Below, piece by piece: positions 57,772 to 64,000 of a stretch of 64,000 bases of DNA (within the stretch, counting starts at the first letter, position 1; each line of letters starts with the position of its first letter). A program made the translations under genes and the position numbers. The notes under the pieces are model-generated. The model searched no databases and was not told where the DNA came from. It saw only the letters and a program-made list of their open reading frames with translations. The stretch spans positions 1 to 64,000 of the forward strand of contig NZ_CALNVW010000038.1 in NCBI RefSeq assembly GCF_940670765.1, given 5' to 3'. This DNA is from Streptomyces sp. A 4/2. GTDB lineage: Bacteria > Actinomycetota > Actinomycetes > Streptomycetales > Streptomycetaceae.

Positions 57772-58533
57772 ATGAACGACAGCGATTTGTGGATTCGGCG
57801 CTTCTTCCCCAGTACCCGGGCGGACTTCCAGTTGGTGGTGCTGCCGCACGCGGGCGGCTCGGCGAGTTTCTACCGCCCGGTCGCCCAGGCGCTGAGCCCC
57901 CGTATCGAGGTGCTCGCCGTCCAGTACCCGGGCAGGCAGGACCGGCGCCACGAACCCATGGCCGGCACCATCGCCGACCTGGCCGACGGGGTGTCCGAGG
58001 CGGTCGGAGCCGCCGTGGACCGCCCGTTCGCGATCTTCGGGCACAGCATGGGCGCCACCCTCGCGTACGAGGTGGCCGTCCGGCTCGAAGCCGACGGGAT
58101 CCGCCCCGAACGGGTCTTCGCCTCGGGGCGGCGGGCGCCCTCCGCGTTCCGCGACGAGCGGGTGCACCAGCGCGACGACAACGGTCTGATCGCCGAGATG
58201 CAGTCGCTCAGCGGCACCGACCAGCAGATCTTCGGCGACGAGGAGTTGCTGCGCATGGTGCTCCCCGCCATCCGCAACGACTACCGCGCGGCGGAGACGT
58301 ACCGGCACACCGGCGGCCCGCGGCTGGCCTGCCCGGTCACCGCGATGATCGGCGAGAGCGACCCCAAGGCCACCCTCGAAGAAGTACGGGCCTGGCGCAC
58401 ACACACCGACGGGGAGTTCGAACTGAAGACGTACACCGGCGGGCACTTCTATCTCGTCGAGCATGCGGCGGATGTGATCCGGGTGATCGGTGAACGGCTG
58501 AGTGAGCCGGCGACCGCAGTGCGGTCCCAGTGA
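57772..58533 (+). CDS. Type II thioesterase (editing TEII)
   Basis: A 253-aa alpha/beta-hydrolase of the TEII family that accompanies modular PKSs. It hydrolyses stalled or aberrant acyl groups from ACPs, so it is proofreading rather than product-releasing. Visible marks: the N-terminal LPHAGGSASFY motif, nucleophile Ser92 in GHSMGA, the acidic region GESDPKAT and the catalytic His in GGHFYLV near the C-terminus. Length is typical. I chose the ATG at 57772 with GAGAGG just upstream; a longer TTG start at 57700 would add 24 residues that do not look like this family. It is the first gene of the plus-strand operon, transcribed away from the PKS genes. Its stop overlaps the next start (GTGA). 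Confidence 0.95.
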   Translation: MNDSDLWIRRFFPSTRADFQLVVLPHAGGSASFYRPVAQALSPRIEVLAVQYPGRQDRRHEPMAGTIADLADGVSEAVGAAVDRPFAIFGHSMGATLAYEVAVRLEADGIRPERVFASGRRAPSAFRDERVHQRDDNGLIAEMQSLSGTDQQIFGDEELLRMVLPAIRNDYRAAETYRHTGGPRLACPVTAMIGESDPKATLEEVRAWRTHTDGEFELKTYTGGHFYLVEHAADVIRVIGERLSEPATAVRSQ

Positions 58534-59846
58534 GTACCCCAGGGCCTGCCCGGACGCCGCAGCACGTCGCGATCTTCATGTTCCCGGGGTACGGGCATGT
58601 GCATCCGACGCTCGAAATGAGCCGCTGCCTGGTCACGATGGGACACCGCGTGACGTACGTCCTCGACGAACAGCACACGGCGGAGGTGACGGCGACGGGC
58701 GCCGCGATCGTCCCCTACCGTTCGCGACGCGGCCGGATCGCGCAGGCCGCGACGGGCGAGGACATCGGAGCCCTGGGGCTGGAGTTCCTGCGGGAGTCGA
58801 AGGACGTGGTCCTGCCGCTGGCACTGGACGCCTTCCGGGACGACGTACCCGACCTGGTCCTCTACGACCTGGAGAGCTTCTTCGCGGCCCGGATCGCGGC
58901 CCGGCACTGGGACCGGCCCACCGCGCAGCTCTTTCCGTACGTCGCGACCAACGAGAAGTTCTCGCTGGCCCTGGAGGTCTTCGACGGGGCGGACGGACAT
59001 GTGCAGCAGTGCATCGACCTCGCCACCGAGTACCTGACCGGTCAGGGCGAGGATCCCGACGCGGTCTGGACGTTCATGTCCAACTTCGACGAGCGCAACA
59101 TCGTGCTGCTGCCCCGGGAGTTCCAGCCACTGGGCGAGACGTTCGACGAGCGGTACACCTTCACCGGTCACAGCTTCCCCACGGACCCGCCGGGCACCGG
59201 AAGTTGGCCGGGTCCGCCCGGTGGCGGCCCTGCGGTGCTCATCACGCTGGGCACCGAGGTGAACGAACGTCCGGACTTCTTCCGGCTGTGCGACAGCGCC
59301 TTCGCGGACGGCGGGCTGCACGTGGTGCTGCCGGTCGGCCGGGGCAACCTGCCCGCCGAGCCGGTCGCCGCGCATGTCGAGACGCACGAGTGGATCGCCT
59401 TCCACACGCTGGTTCCGCAGGTGGAGGCAGTGGTGTGCCACGGCGGCATGAGCACCATGCTGATGGCGATCCACTACGGCAAACCCCTCGTGGTCGTGGG
59501 CTTCACACCGGAGGAGAAGCTCAACGGGCGCCGGGTCGCCGAACTGGGCATCGGTGTGTCGCTGTCCGCCGAAGGACTCACCGCGGACCGGCTCCGCGCG
59601 GCCGTCGATCAGGCCATGAACGACCCGGCGATCCAGCACCGGGTCGCGCGGATGCGCATCGACATGCTGGCCTCGGGCGGACCGTCCCGGGCGGCCGTAC
59701 TGGTCGAGGGCTGGCTGCGCGAAAGCACCCGCGCCCGGCTCTCCTGCCGGCCGCACGCGGCCACGACAGGCCGTCCGACAACTTACGGAGATCCCATGAG
59801 GCAGAGCGACCGGTGGGCCGAGCCCGACAGGACGGTCACGCCATGA
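58530..59846 (+). CDS. Macrolide-type glycosyltransferase (MGT family, GT-B fold)
   Basis: A 438-aa family 1 glycosyltransferase most like the OleD/OleI-type macrolide glycosyltransferases. The N-terminal acceptor domain has FPGYGHVHPTLEM, with the catalytic His of the GHVxP motif. The C-terminal donor domain has VVCHGGMSTMLMAIHYGKP and an EEKLN acid/amide pair, as in sugar-nucleotide binding. The start is a GTG inside the preceding stop (GTGA), and the stop overlaps the ABC ATPase start (ATGA), so translation is coupled on both sides. The last 35 or so residues are a low-homology tail created by that overlap. It may attach a sugar to the aglycone, or, like OleI/OleD, glucosylate the macrolide for self-protection. 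No P450-like activator partner (EryCII/DesVIII type) is adjacent. Confidence 0.92.
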   Translation: MSTPGPARTPQHVAIFMFPGYGHVHPTLEMSRCLVTMGHRVTYVLDEQHTAEVTATGAAIVPYRSRRGRIAQAATGEDIGALGLEFLRESKDVVLPLALDAFRDDVPDLVLYDLESFFAARIAARHWDRPTAQLFPYVATNEKFSLALEVFDGADGHVQQCIDLATEYLTGQGEDPDAVWTFMSNFDERNIVLLPREFQPLGETFDERYTFTGHSFPTDPPGTGSWPGPPGGGPAVLITLGTEVNERPDFFRLCDSAFADGGLHVVLPVGRGNLPAEPVAAHVETHEWIAFHTLVPQVEAVVCHGGMSTMLMAIHYGKPLVVVGFTPEEKLNGRRVAELGIGVSLSAEGLTADRLRAAVDQAMNDPAIQHRVARMRIDMLASGGPSRAAVLVEGWLRESTRARLSCRPHAATTGRPTTYGDPMRQSDRWAEPDRTVTP

Positions 59847-60820
59847 CGTACGCGTTCGAGACCGAAGGGCTCGTCAAGCGGTACGGCAAGGTCACCGCAC
59901 TGAACGGGCTCGATCTGAAGGCGCGCCCCGGCACCGTGCTCGGCGTACTCGGCCCCAACGGCGCGGGCAAGACCACGGCGGTACGTGTCCTGGCCTCGCT
60001 CATCAAGCCGGACGCGGGCACCGCCCGGGTCGCCGGGTACGACGTGCAGCAGTACCCGCACGACGTCCGGCGGCTCATCGGGCTGACCGGGCAGTACGCG
60101 GCCGTCGACCAGGAGCTCACCGGCATCCAGAACATCGTGATGGTGGCCCGGCTGCTCGGTATGTCCCGGCCCGCCTCCAAGCGCCGCGCGGCGGAACTGC
60201 TGGAGCGGTTCGGGCTCTCGGACGCCGGGAGCCGCAAGGCGAGGACGTACTCCGGAGGTATGCGCCGGCGGCTCGACCTGGCGGTCAGCCTGGTCGGCGA
60301 CCCCTCGGTGCTGTTCCTGGACGAGCCGACCACCGGCCTGGACCCGGAGAGCCGCTTCGAACTGTGGGACATCGTGCGTGACCTGGTCACCGGTGGTTCG
60401 ACGGTGCTGCTCACCACCCAGTACCTGGACGAGGTCGACCATCTCGCCGACGACATCGTGGTGATCGACAAGGGCGTCTCCATCGCGGCCGGTACCTCCG
60501 CGGAGCTCAAGGCGAAGATCGACCAGCAGACCCTGGAGATCCAACCCGCCGACGAGAACATGCTGGACCGCACCTCGGAGATCGTCGAGGAGCTGAGCGG
60601 GGTGAAGCCGAACCGGCAGGGGCATCAGCTGATCCTCCAGGTCAACGACGCGGGCCTGCCCGCGGCGGTGCTGCGCAGGCTGGACGAGGCGGGCATCGAG
60701 GTGACCGAACTGGCGCTGCGTCAGCCGAGCCTCGACGAGGTGTTCCTCTCGCTGACCGGCAGCCGGGGCCGCCATGTACAGGAGAACCCGGCCGAATCGA
60801 CGAAGAGTGGTGTGGCATGA
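59843..60820 (+). CDS. ABC transporter ATP-binding protein (DrrA-like exporter)
   Basis: A 325-aa cytoplasmic ATPase of the drug-resistance DrrA subfamily. Walker A is GPNGAGKTT, the signature is YSGGMRRRLDLA, and Walker B is VLFLDEPTTGLDP. The switch region reads TTQYLDEVDHLADD, with Gln where many ABC proteins have His; I recall that as normal for DrrA relatives. A C-terminal domain of about 100 residues follows the nucleotide-binding domain, as in DrrA. It starts within the glycosyltransferase stop and its stop overlaps the permease start (ATGA). With the next gene it should form the exporter that removes the finished macrolide and gives self-resistance. Confidence 0.95.
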   Translation: MTYAFETEGLVKRYGKVTALNGLDLKARPGTVLGVLGPNGAGKTTAVRVLASLIKPDAGTARVAGYDVQQYPHDVRRLIGLTGQYAAVDQELTGIQNIVMVARLLGMSRPASKRRAAELLERFGLSDAGSRKARTYSGGMRRRLDLAVSLVGDPSVLFLDEPTTGLDPESRFELWDIVRDLVTGGSTVLLTTQYLDEVDHLADDIVVIDKGVSIAAGTSAELKAKIDQQTLEIQPADENMLDRTSEIVEELSGVKPNRQGHQLILQVNDAGLPAAVLRRLDEAGIEVTELALRQPSLDEVFLSLTGSRGRHVQENPAESTKSGVA

Positions 60821-61620
60821 GCGCGATCGCCGAGGCGCCGGTGAGGCACCGGCTCGAACCGTCCATGGTCATCCGTAACTGTCTGACCCTGGCCTGGCGC
60901 AATCTGGCGCACCTCAAGGCGAACCCGGCCGAGATCCTCGGCTTCGCCATCATCCAGCCGCTGATGGTGATCGTCCTCCTGGTGTACGTCTTCGGGGGCG
61001 CGATCTCCGGGGACTCGCACACCTACCTCCAGTACGCCCTGCCGGGCCTGATCGCGCAGTCGGCGGTCTTCTCGGTCCTCAGCAGCGGCGCCGGTCTCAA
61101 CCAGGACATCAACAACGGGGTGTTCGACCGGCTGCGGTCCCTGCCGATCGCCCGGTTCGCCCCGCTGATGGGGCATCTGATCGGCGACATGGTGCGCTTC
61201 GCGTCCGGCCTGGTCATGTTGCTGACCTGCGGTGCGCTCCAGGGCTTCGAGATGCGCACCGGGCTGATCAAGACCCTTGCCGCGCTCTGGCTCGCCGCCG
61301 TGTTCGGCATGGGTCTGGCCTGGGTGTCGATGCTGGTGGGGCTGCTCGCCAAGTCGGCCACCACCGTGCATCTGTTCAGCAGCGTGCTGCTCTTCCCGCT
61401 CACCTTCGGCAGCAACGTGTACGTGAAGACCGACACCATGCCCGGCTGGCTGGCGGCCTGGGCCAACGTCAATCCGATCTCCCACGAGGCGACCGCGATG
61501 CGCGCGCTCATGTCGGGCGGCCCGCTCGGCAATTCGGTGTACTGGACGCTGGGCTGGGCGGCGGGCCTCACCCTCGTCTTCGCCCCGCTGGCGATCCGCG
61601 CCTACCGGCGGAGGATCTGA
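60817..61620 (+). CDS. ABC-2 type transporter permease (DrrB-like)
   Basis: A 267-aa integral membrane protein of the ABC-2 family. The hydrophobic stretches fit about six transmembrane helices, for example around ILGFAIIQPLMVIVLLVYVF, ALPGLIAQSAVFSVLSS, FASGLVMLLTCGAL, LAALWLAAVFGMGLAWVSML, TVHLFSSVLLFPLTFGSN and TLGWAAGLTLVFAPLAI. A cytoplasmic loop carries DINNGVFDRLRSLPIAR, the family's EAA-like element (RLRSLP). It overlaps the ATPase by 4 bp and closes the TEII-GT-ABC operon. It forms the channel of the exporter. Confidence 0.95.
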   Translation: MSAIAEAPVRHRLEPSMVIRNCLTLAWRNLAHLKANPAEILGFAIIQPLMVIVLLVYVFGGAISGDSHTYLQYALPGLIAQSAVFSVLSSGAGLNQDINNGVFDRLRSLPIARFAPLMGHLIGDMVRFASGLVMLLTCGALQGFEMRTGLIKTLAALWLAAVFGMGLAWVSMLVGLLAKSATTVHLFSSVLLFPLTFGSNVYVKTDTMPGWLAAWANVNPISHEATAMRALMSGGPLGNSVYWTLGWAAGLTLVFAPLAIRAYRRRI

Positions 61621-61801
61621 TCGCGTGCGCCCGCGCGCCCGCGGCCCTCCTCCGGCCGCCCGAAAGGCCTCCCCCACCACCCCCCATGTCGCGGCCCCGG
61701 CCAGGGCTCACCGCCCGGCACCTCAGGGCCGGCGCCGCCGTGAACAAGGAAATGCCGACGGGATCACGTGACACCCATGGTTTGTGAAGGACGACCTTCA
61801 G
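61621..61801. other. 181-bp intergenic stretch between permease and aminotransferase
   Basis: There is no gene here. It holds a short GC stem (GCGGCC 61641-61646 with GGCCGC 61654-61659) that may be a weak terminator of the exporter operon, a C-rich run, and the palindrome TCACGTGA (61764-61771). It probably includes a promoter for the aminotransferase, but I cannot point to one. Confidence 0.5.
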
Positions 61802-63025
61802 ATGAGAGACAGCATTCAACAGCTCGCGCTGTTCGGCGGACGGCCCGCGTTCAGCGAAAACCGCCGGGTGGGCCGCCCCAACACCGGAGACCGTGAGCGG
61901 TTCCTGGAGCGGATGAACCAGGTCCTGGACAACGAATGGCTGTCCAACATGGGGCCGATGATGTACGAGTTCGAAGCGCGGGTGGCCGAGCTGGCCCAGG
62001 TCCGCCACTGTGTCTCCCTGTGCAACGCGACGGTCGCGCTCCAACTGCTGGTCGGCGACCTGGCGACCGGCGGCGCCCCCGGTGACGAGGTGATCGTGCC
62101 GTCGCTGACCTTCCCGGCCACCGCGCACGCGGTGAAGTGGCGCGGTCTCACCCCTGTCTTCTGCGATGTCGACCCGGTGACCGGCCTGATCGACCCGGAG
62201 CAGGTGGAAGCACTCATCACGGACCGGACGCGGGCGATCATCGGAGTCCATCTCTGGGGGCAGGTCTGCGACGTGGCCCGGCTGGAGAAGATCGCCGAGA
62301 GTTACGGACTGCGTCTGTACTTCGACGCCGCGCCAGCCCTGGGCTGTTCGTACGGTGACGTACCCGTCGGCGGCCTGGGTCATGCGGAGGTGTTCAGCTT
62401 CCACGCCACGAAGATCGTGAACAGCTTCGAGGGCGGTGCCATCGTGACGGACGACGACGCGCTGGCCGAACGGATGCGGGCCGAACGGAACTTCGGGTTC
62501 GGCAAGGACGGGACCGTGCAGGCGGTCGGCACCAACGGCAAGCTGAGCGAGGCAGCCGCCGCCATGGGCCTCACCTCGCTGGAAGGGCTCGACGCCACCA
62601 TCGCGCGCAACCGCACCAACTACGAGCAGTACCGGAGCGCGCTCACCGGGATCCCCGGTGTGACGGTCCTGGAGTTCGAGGGACCCAACCGCAACAACCA
62701 CCACTACATGATGGTCAATGTCGTGGCGGGGGCGGCCGGGCTGCACCGCGACGTACTGCTCGACGTGCTGCGCGCCGAGAACATCCTGGCCCAGCCCTAC
62801 TTCTCCCAGGTCATGCAGCAGATGACGCCGTACATCGGCGCACCGCCCGTACGGCTTCCCCGCTCCGAGGAACTCTGCGGGCAGTTGCTCGCGCTGCCCA
62901 CAGGTCCGCAGGTGGACGCCGACGACATCCTGCTGATCGGTGAGGTCATCCGGACCGCGGTGGCGTACGGGCACGAAGTGACCGCGCGCCGGCGGCTCCG
63001 TCCGGCCGTCGGTCTCGCGACGTGA
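61802..63025 (+). CDS. DegT/DnrJ/EryC1-family sugar aminotransferase, C-4 type signature
   Basis: A 407-aa PLP-dependent NDP-ketosugar aminotransferase. Lys204 in FSFHATKIVNSFEGG is the Schiff-base lysine and Asp175 in FDAAPALGC contacts the PLP ring. The FHATKxxNxxEGG signature is what I know from C-4 aminotransferases (DesI/VioA type). C-3 enzymes (TylB, DesV, FdtB) usually read SFYPxKNLGAxGDGGA. This suggests a 4-amino-4-deoxy sugar. At 178 there is Pro where relatives normally have His or Gln (DAAHA). I chose the ATG at 61802 (AAGGA 10 nt upstream) over the in-frame GTG at 61784. It is separated from the exporter operon by 181 bp and converges on the ketoisomerase gene. Confidence 0.93.
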   Translation: MRDSIQQLALFGGRPAFSENRRVGRPNTGDRERFLERMNQVLDNEWLSNMGPMMYEFEARVAELAQVRHCVSLCNATVALQLLVGDLATGGAPGDEVIVPSLTFPATAHAVKWRGLTPVFCDVDPVTGLIDPEQVEALITDRTRAIIGVHLWGQVCDVARLEKIAESYGLRLYFDAAPALGCSYGDVPVGGLGHAEVFSFHATKIVNSFEGGAIVTDDDALAERMRAERNFGFGKDGTVQAVGTNGKLSEAAAAMGLTSLEGLDATIARNRTNYEQYRSALTGIPGVTVLEFEGPNRNNHHYMMVNVVAGAAGLHRDVLLDVLRAENILAQPYFSQVMQQMTPYIGAPPVRLPRSEELCGQLLALPTGPQVDADDILLIGEVIRTAVAYGHEVTARRRLRPAVGLAT

Positions 63026-63067
63026 GGCGTCCGGCGGCGCCGCCCGCCCGCACGGTGGGATGAGAGT

Positions 63068-63097
63068 CCGCGCCGGTCCTGCTGCGGACCGGCGCGG
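63068..63097. terminator. Bidirectional stem-loop terminator between convergent sugar genes
   Basis: CCGCGCCGGTCC (63068-63079) pairs perfectly with GGACCGGCGCGG (63086-63097) around a 6-nt loop, a 12-bp GC stem. It sits in the 93-bp gap between the stops of the aminotransferase (63025) and ketoisomerase (63119), so it can end transcription from both sides. There is no T-run, which is usual for Streptomyces terminators. Confidence 0.85.
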
Positions 63098-63118
63098 CCC
63101 CGTACGGACTGCTTCCGG

Positions 63119-63562
63119 CTACCCGAACTGCCGGCTGTCCCGCAGGAACTCCTCGTAGTCGCGGTAGTAGTCCGCCTCCTCGTAGTGCTGGGAGGCCAGC
63201 ACCAGACAGACTCCGCCGTCGGAGAACCCGCTGAGGTCCCGCCACACCATCGGCCCCACGTACAGGCCGGTCCCCGGGTCGTTCAGTTCGTACTCGGCCT
63301 GGTGGTGGCCGTCGTCGAGCCTGATGGTGAAACTCCCGTGGGCGGCTATGAAGAGCTGCTCCAGCTGGCGGTGCGCATGCCCGCCGCGGGAGGTGCCGCT
63401 CGCCAGGTCGTGGAGGAAGTAGACCCGTTCGACCGGGAATCCCGCAGTGTGGTCGGACTCGACGACGGACACACATCCGCGCTCGTCCTTGTGCTGTTCC
63501 AGTCCGATCAGCCGGGTGGGCTTCACCCTGCCGACGGACGTCCCGGTGATGGTCGCCGCCAT
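63119..63562 (-). CDS. dTDP-4-keto-6-deoxyhexose 3,4-ketoisomerase (FdtA/Tyl1a/QdtA-like)
   Basis: A 147-aa single-domain cupin of the WxcM/FdtA family, which moves the keto group of dTDP-4-keto-6-deoxyglucose from C-4 to C-3 before 3-amination. Active-site histidines are His62 and His64 in SRGGHAHRQLEQLF. The ERGCVSVVE and VGPMVWRDLSGFS stretches are typical. Usual length is 135-150 aa. I chose the ATG at 63562 because AGGAG lies 8 nt upstream; the in-frame extension to 63601 has no such site. Whether it makes the gluco (Tyl1a, QdtA) or galacto (FdtA) 3-keto isomer cannot be read by eye. It is transcribed toward the aminotransferase and has its own upstream region with a candidate operator. 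Confidence 0.93.
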   Translation of the reverse strand: MAATITGTSVGRVKPTRLIGLEQHKDERGCVSVVESDHTAGFPVERVYFLHDLASGTSRGGHAHRQLEQLFIAAHGSFTIRLDDGHHQAEYELNDPGTGLYVGPMVWRDLSGFSDGGVCLVLASQHYEEADYYRDYEEFLRDSRQFG

Positions 63563-63627
63563 GTAGCTTCTCCTCGCTCCTGTCCGTCGCGCCGCGGCCA
63601 CGGCGACGTCAGACTACGGAGCAAATA

Positions 63628-63643
63628 CCGGGCATCTCCCTGG
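63628..63643. promoter_or_regulatory. Candidate PAS-LuxR (PimM-type) operator 3, upstream of the ketoisomerase
   Basis: CCGGGCATCTCCCTGG matches 12 of 16 positions of the same consensus on either strand and is itself nearly palindromic. It lies 66 bp upstream of the ketoisomerase ATG in the 132-bp gap 63563-63694. Finding it here, at the other promoter region facing a sugar gene, makes the set more interesting than any one site. Confidence 0.35.
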
Positions 63644-63694
63644 TAGTTGAGGGGTGTGAAAAGCGGGAGCCCGGCCATCGGCGGCGCGACGGGT

Positions 63695-64000
63695 TCACGC
63701 CTCGGTGGGTTCCTCGCGCGGGCTCTCACGCGTGGCGCGCACCCAGGCCGTGAACGCCTCGACACCGTCGACGACCGACTCGAAGCGGAGCGAGGTGAAC
63801 AGGTCGAACGAGTGCTGTGCACCGGGTAGTCGGGCGTAGACCACGGGGCGCGGGGAGGTGCCGCGCAGTGTCTCGACGAAGCGCCGGGCGCCGTCCGCCG
63901 ACAGCACCGTGTCCCGGTCGCCGTGCGCCACGAAGAACGGGGGTGCGTCGGCGCTCGCGTACGACAGGGGCGACGAGGGGACGCGTTCCCCGGAGCCGAG
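63695..64000 (-). CDS. Alpha/beta-hydrolase (esterase/lipase-like), C-terminal part only
   Basis: The last 101 or so codons of a gene that enters from the right edge; no start is visible and the frame is open to 64000. VAHGDRDTVLSADGARRFVETL is the strand-turn region carrying the catalytic Asp of the hydrolase fold. LPGAQHSFDLFTS carries the catalytic His, followed by an amphipathic C-terminal helix (FTAWV). The pattern resembles the HSL/esterase and dienelactone-type alpha/beta hydrolases. The nucleophile Ser would lie outside the window. It is co-directional with the ketoisomerase but 132 bp upstream of it, so it may or may not belong to the cluster. Confidence 0.75.
   Translation of the reverse strand, partial: LGSGERVPSSPLSYASADAPPFFVAHGDRDTVLSADGARRFVETLRGTSPRPVVYARLPGAQHSFDLFTSLRFESVVDGVEAFTAWVRATRESPREEPTEA

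Noticed and set aside
61641..61659. 6-bp stem after the permease as a strong terminator
   Set aside because: It has a short stem, a 7-nt loop and no extension. It is too weak to call separately in such GC-rich DNA.
61764..61771. TCACGTGA palindrome upstream of the aminotransferase as an operator
   Set aside because: An isolated 8-bp palindrome is expected by chance, and no second copy was found at the other promoters.

Overview
This is a high-GC actinobacterial (Streptomyces-like) window taken from inside a very large modular type I polyketide synthase (PKS) cluster for a glycosylated, probably macrocyclic, polyketide. The organism call rests on the strongly GC-biased third codon positions, GTG starts, translationally coupled operons and the gene families present. 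I did not recognise the exact product. No complete assembly-line terminus (thioesterase domain) is in the window, and the cluster continues past the left edge.

Left and central part (1-57502, all on the minus strand, so transcription runs from high to low coordinates): an NDP-hexose 2,3-dehydratase gene is followed by five giant PKS genes. In transcription order they are PKS A (loading module KSQ-AT-ACP plus modules 1-2), PKS B (modules 3-5), PKS C (modules 6-7), PKS D (modules 8-10) and PKS E (module 11, cut by the left edge). AT signatures (YASH or HAFH) and reductive domains predict a propionyl starter from decarboxylated methylmalonyl. The extender pattern is mm, mm, mal, mm, then two malonyl DH-KR modules giving a conjugated diene, then mm, mm, mal, mm, then malonyl. 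The predicted chain after module 10 is CH3CH2-[CH(OH)CHMe]x2-CH(OH)CH2-CH(OH)CHMe-CH=CH-CH=CH-[CH(OH)CHMe]x2-CH(OH)CH2-CH(OH)CHMe-CO-. No ER domain is seen.

Right part: a 269-bp divergent promoter region separates the dehydratase/PKS operon from a plus-strand operon. That operon encodes a type II thioesterase, a macrolide-type (MGT) glycosyltransferase, and a DrrA/DrrB-like ABC exporter ATPase and permease. All four genes overlap by 4 bp. After a 181-bp gap comes a DegT/DnrJ/EryC1 sugar aminotransferase. It converges on a minus-strand dTDP-4-keto-6-deoxyhexose 3,4-ketoisomerase across a strong 12-bp-stem terminator. The right edge holds the 3' end of an alpha/beta-hydrolase gene.

The genes form one pathway: PKS A-E build the chain, the type II thioesterase edits stalled carriers, the 2,3-dehydratase, aminotransferase and ketoisomerase supply deoxy/amino sugar(s), the glycosyltransferase decorates (or inactivates) the macrolide, and the ABC pair exports it. 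The main points for a second look are: three sites resembling the PAS-LuxR (PimM-type) operator in the two promoter regions; a near-identical AT tract with unusual codon use shared by modules 4 and 8; in-frame minisatellites in many inter-domain linkers and one inside an AT domain; a docking-class switch between PKS C and D; and an aminotransferase whose active-site signature is of the C-4 type although it sits beside a 3,4-ketoisomerase.
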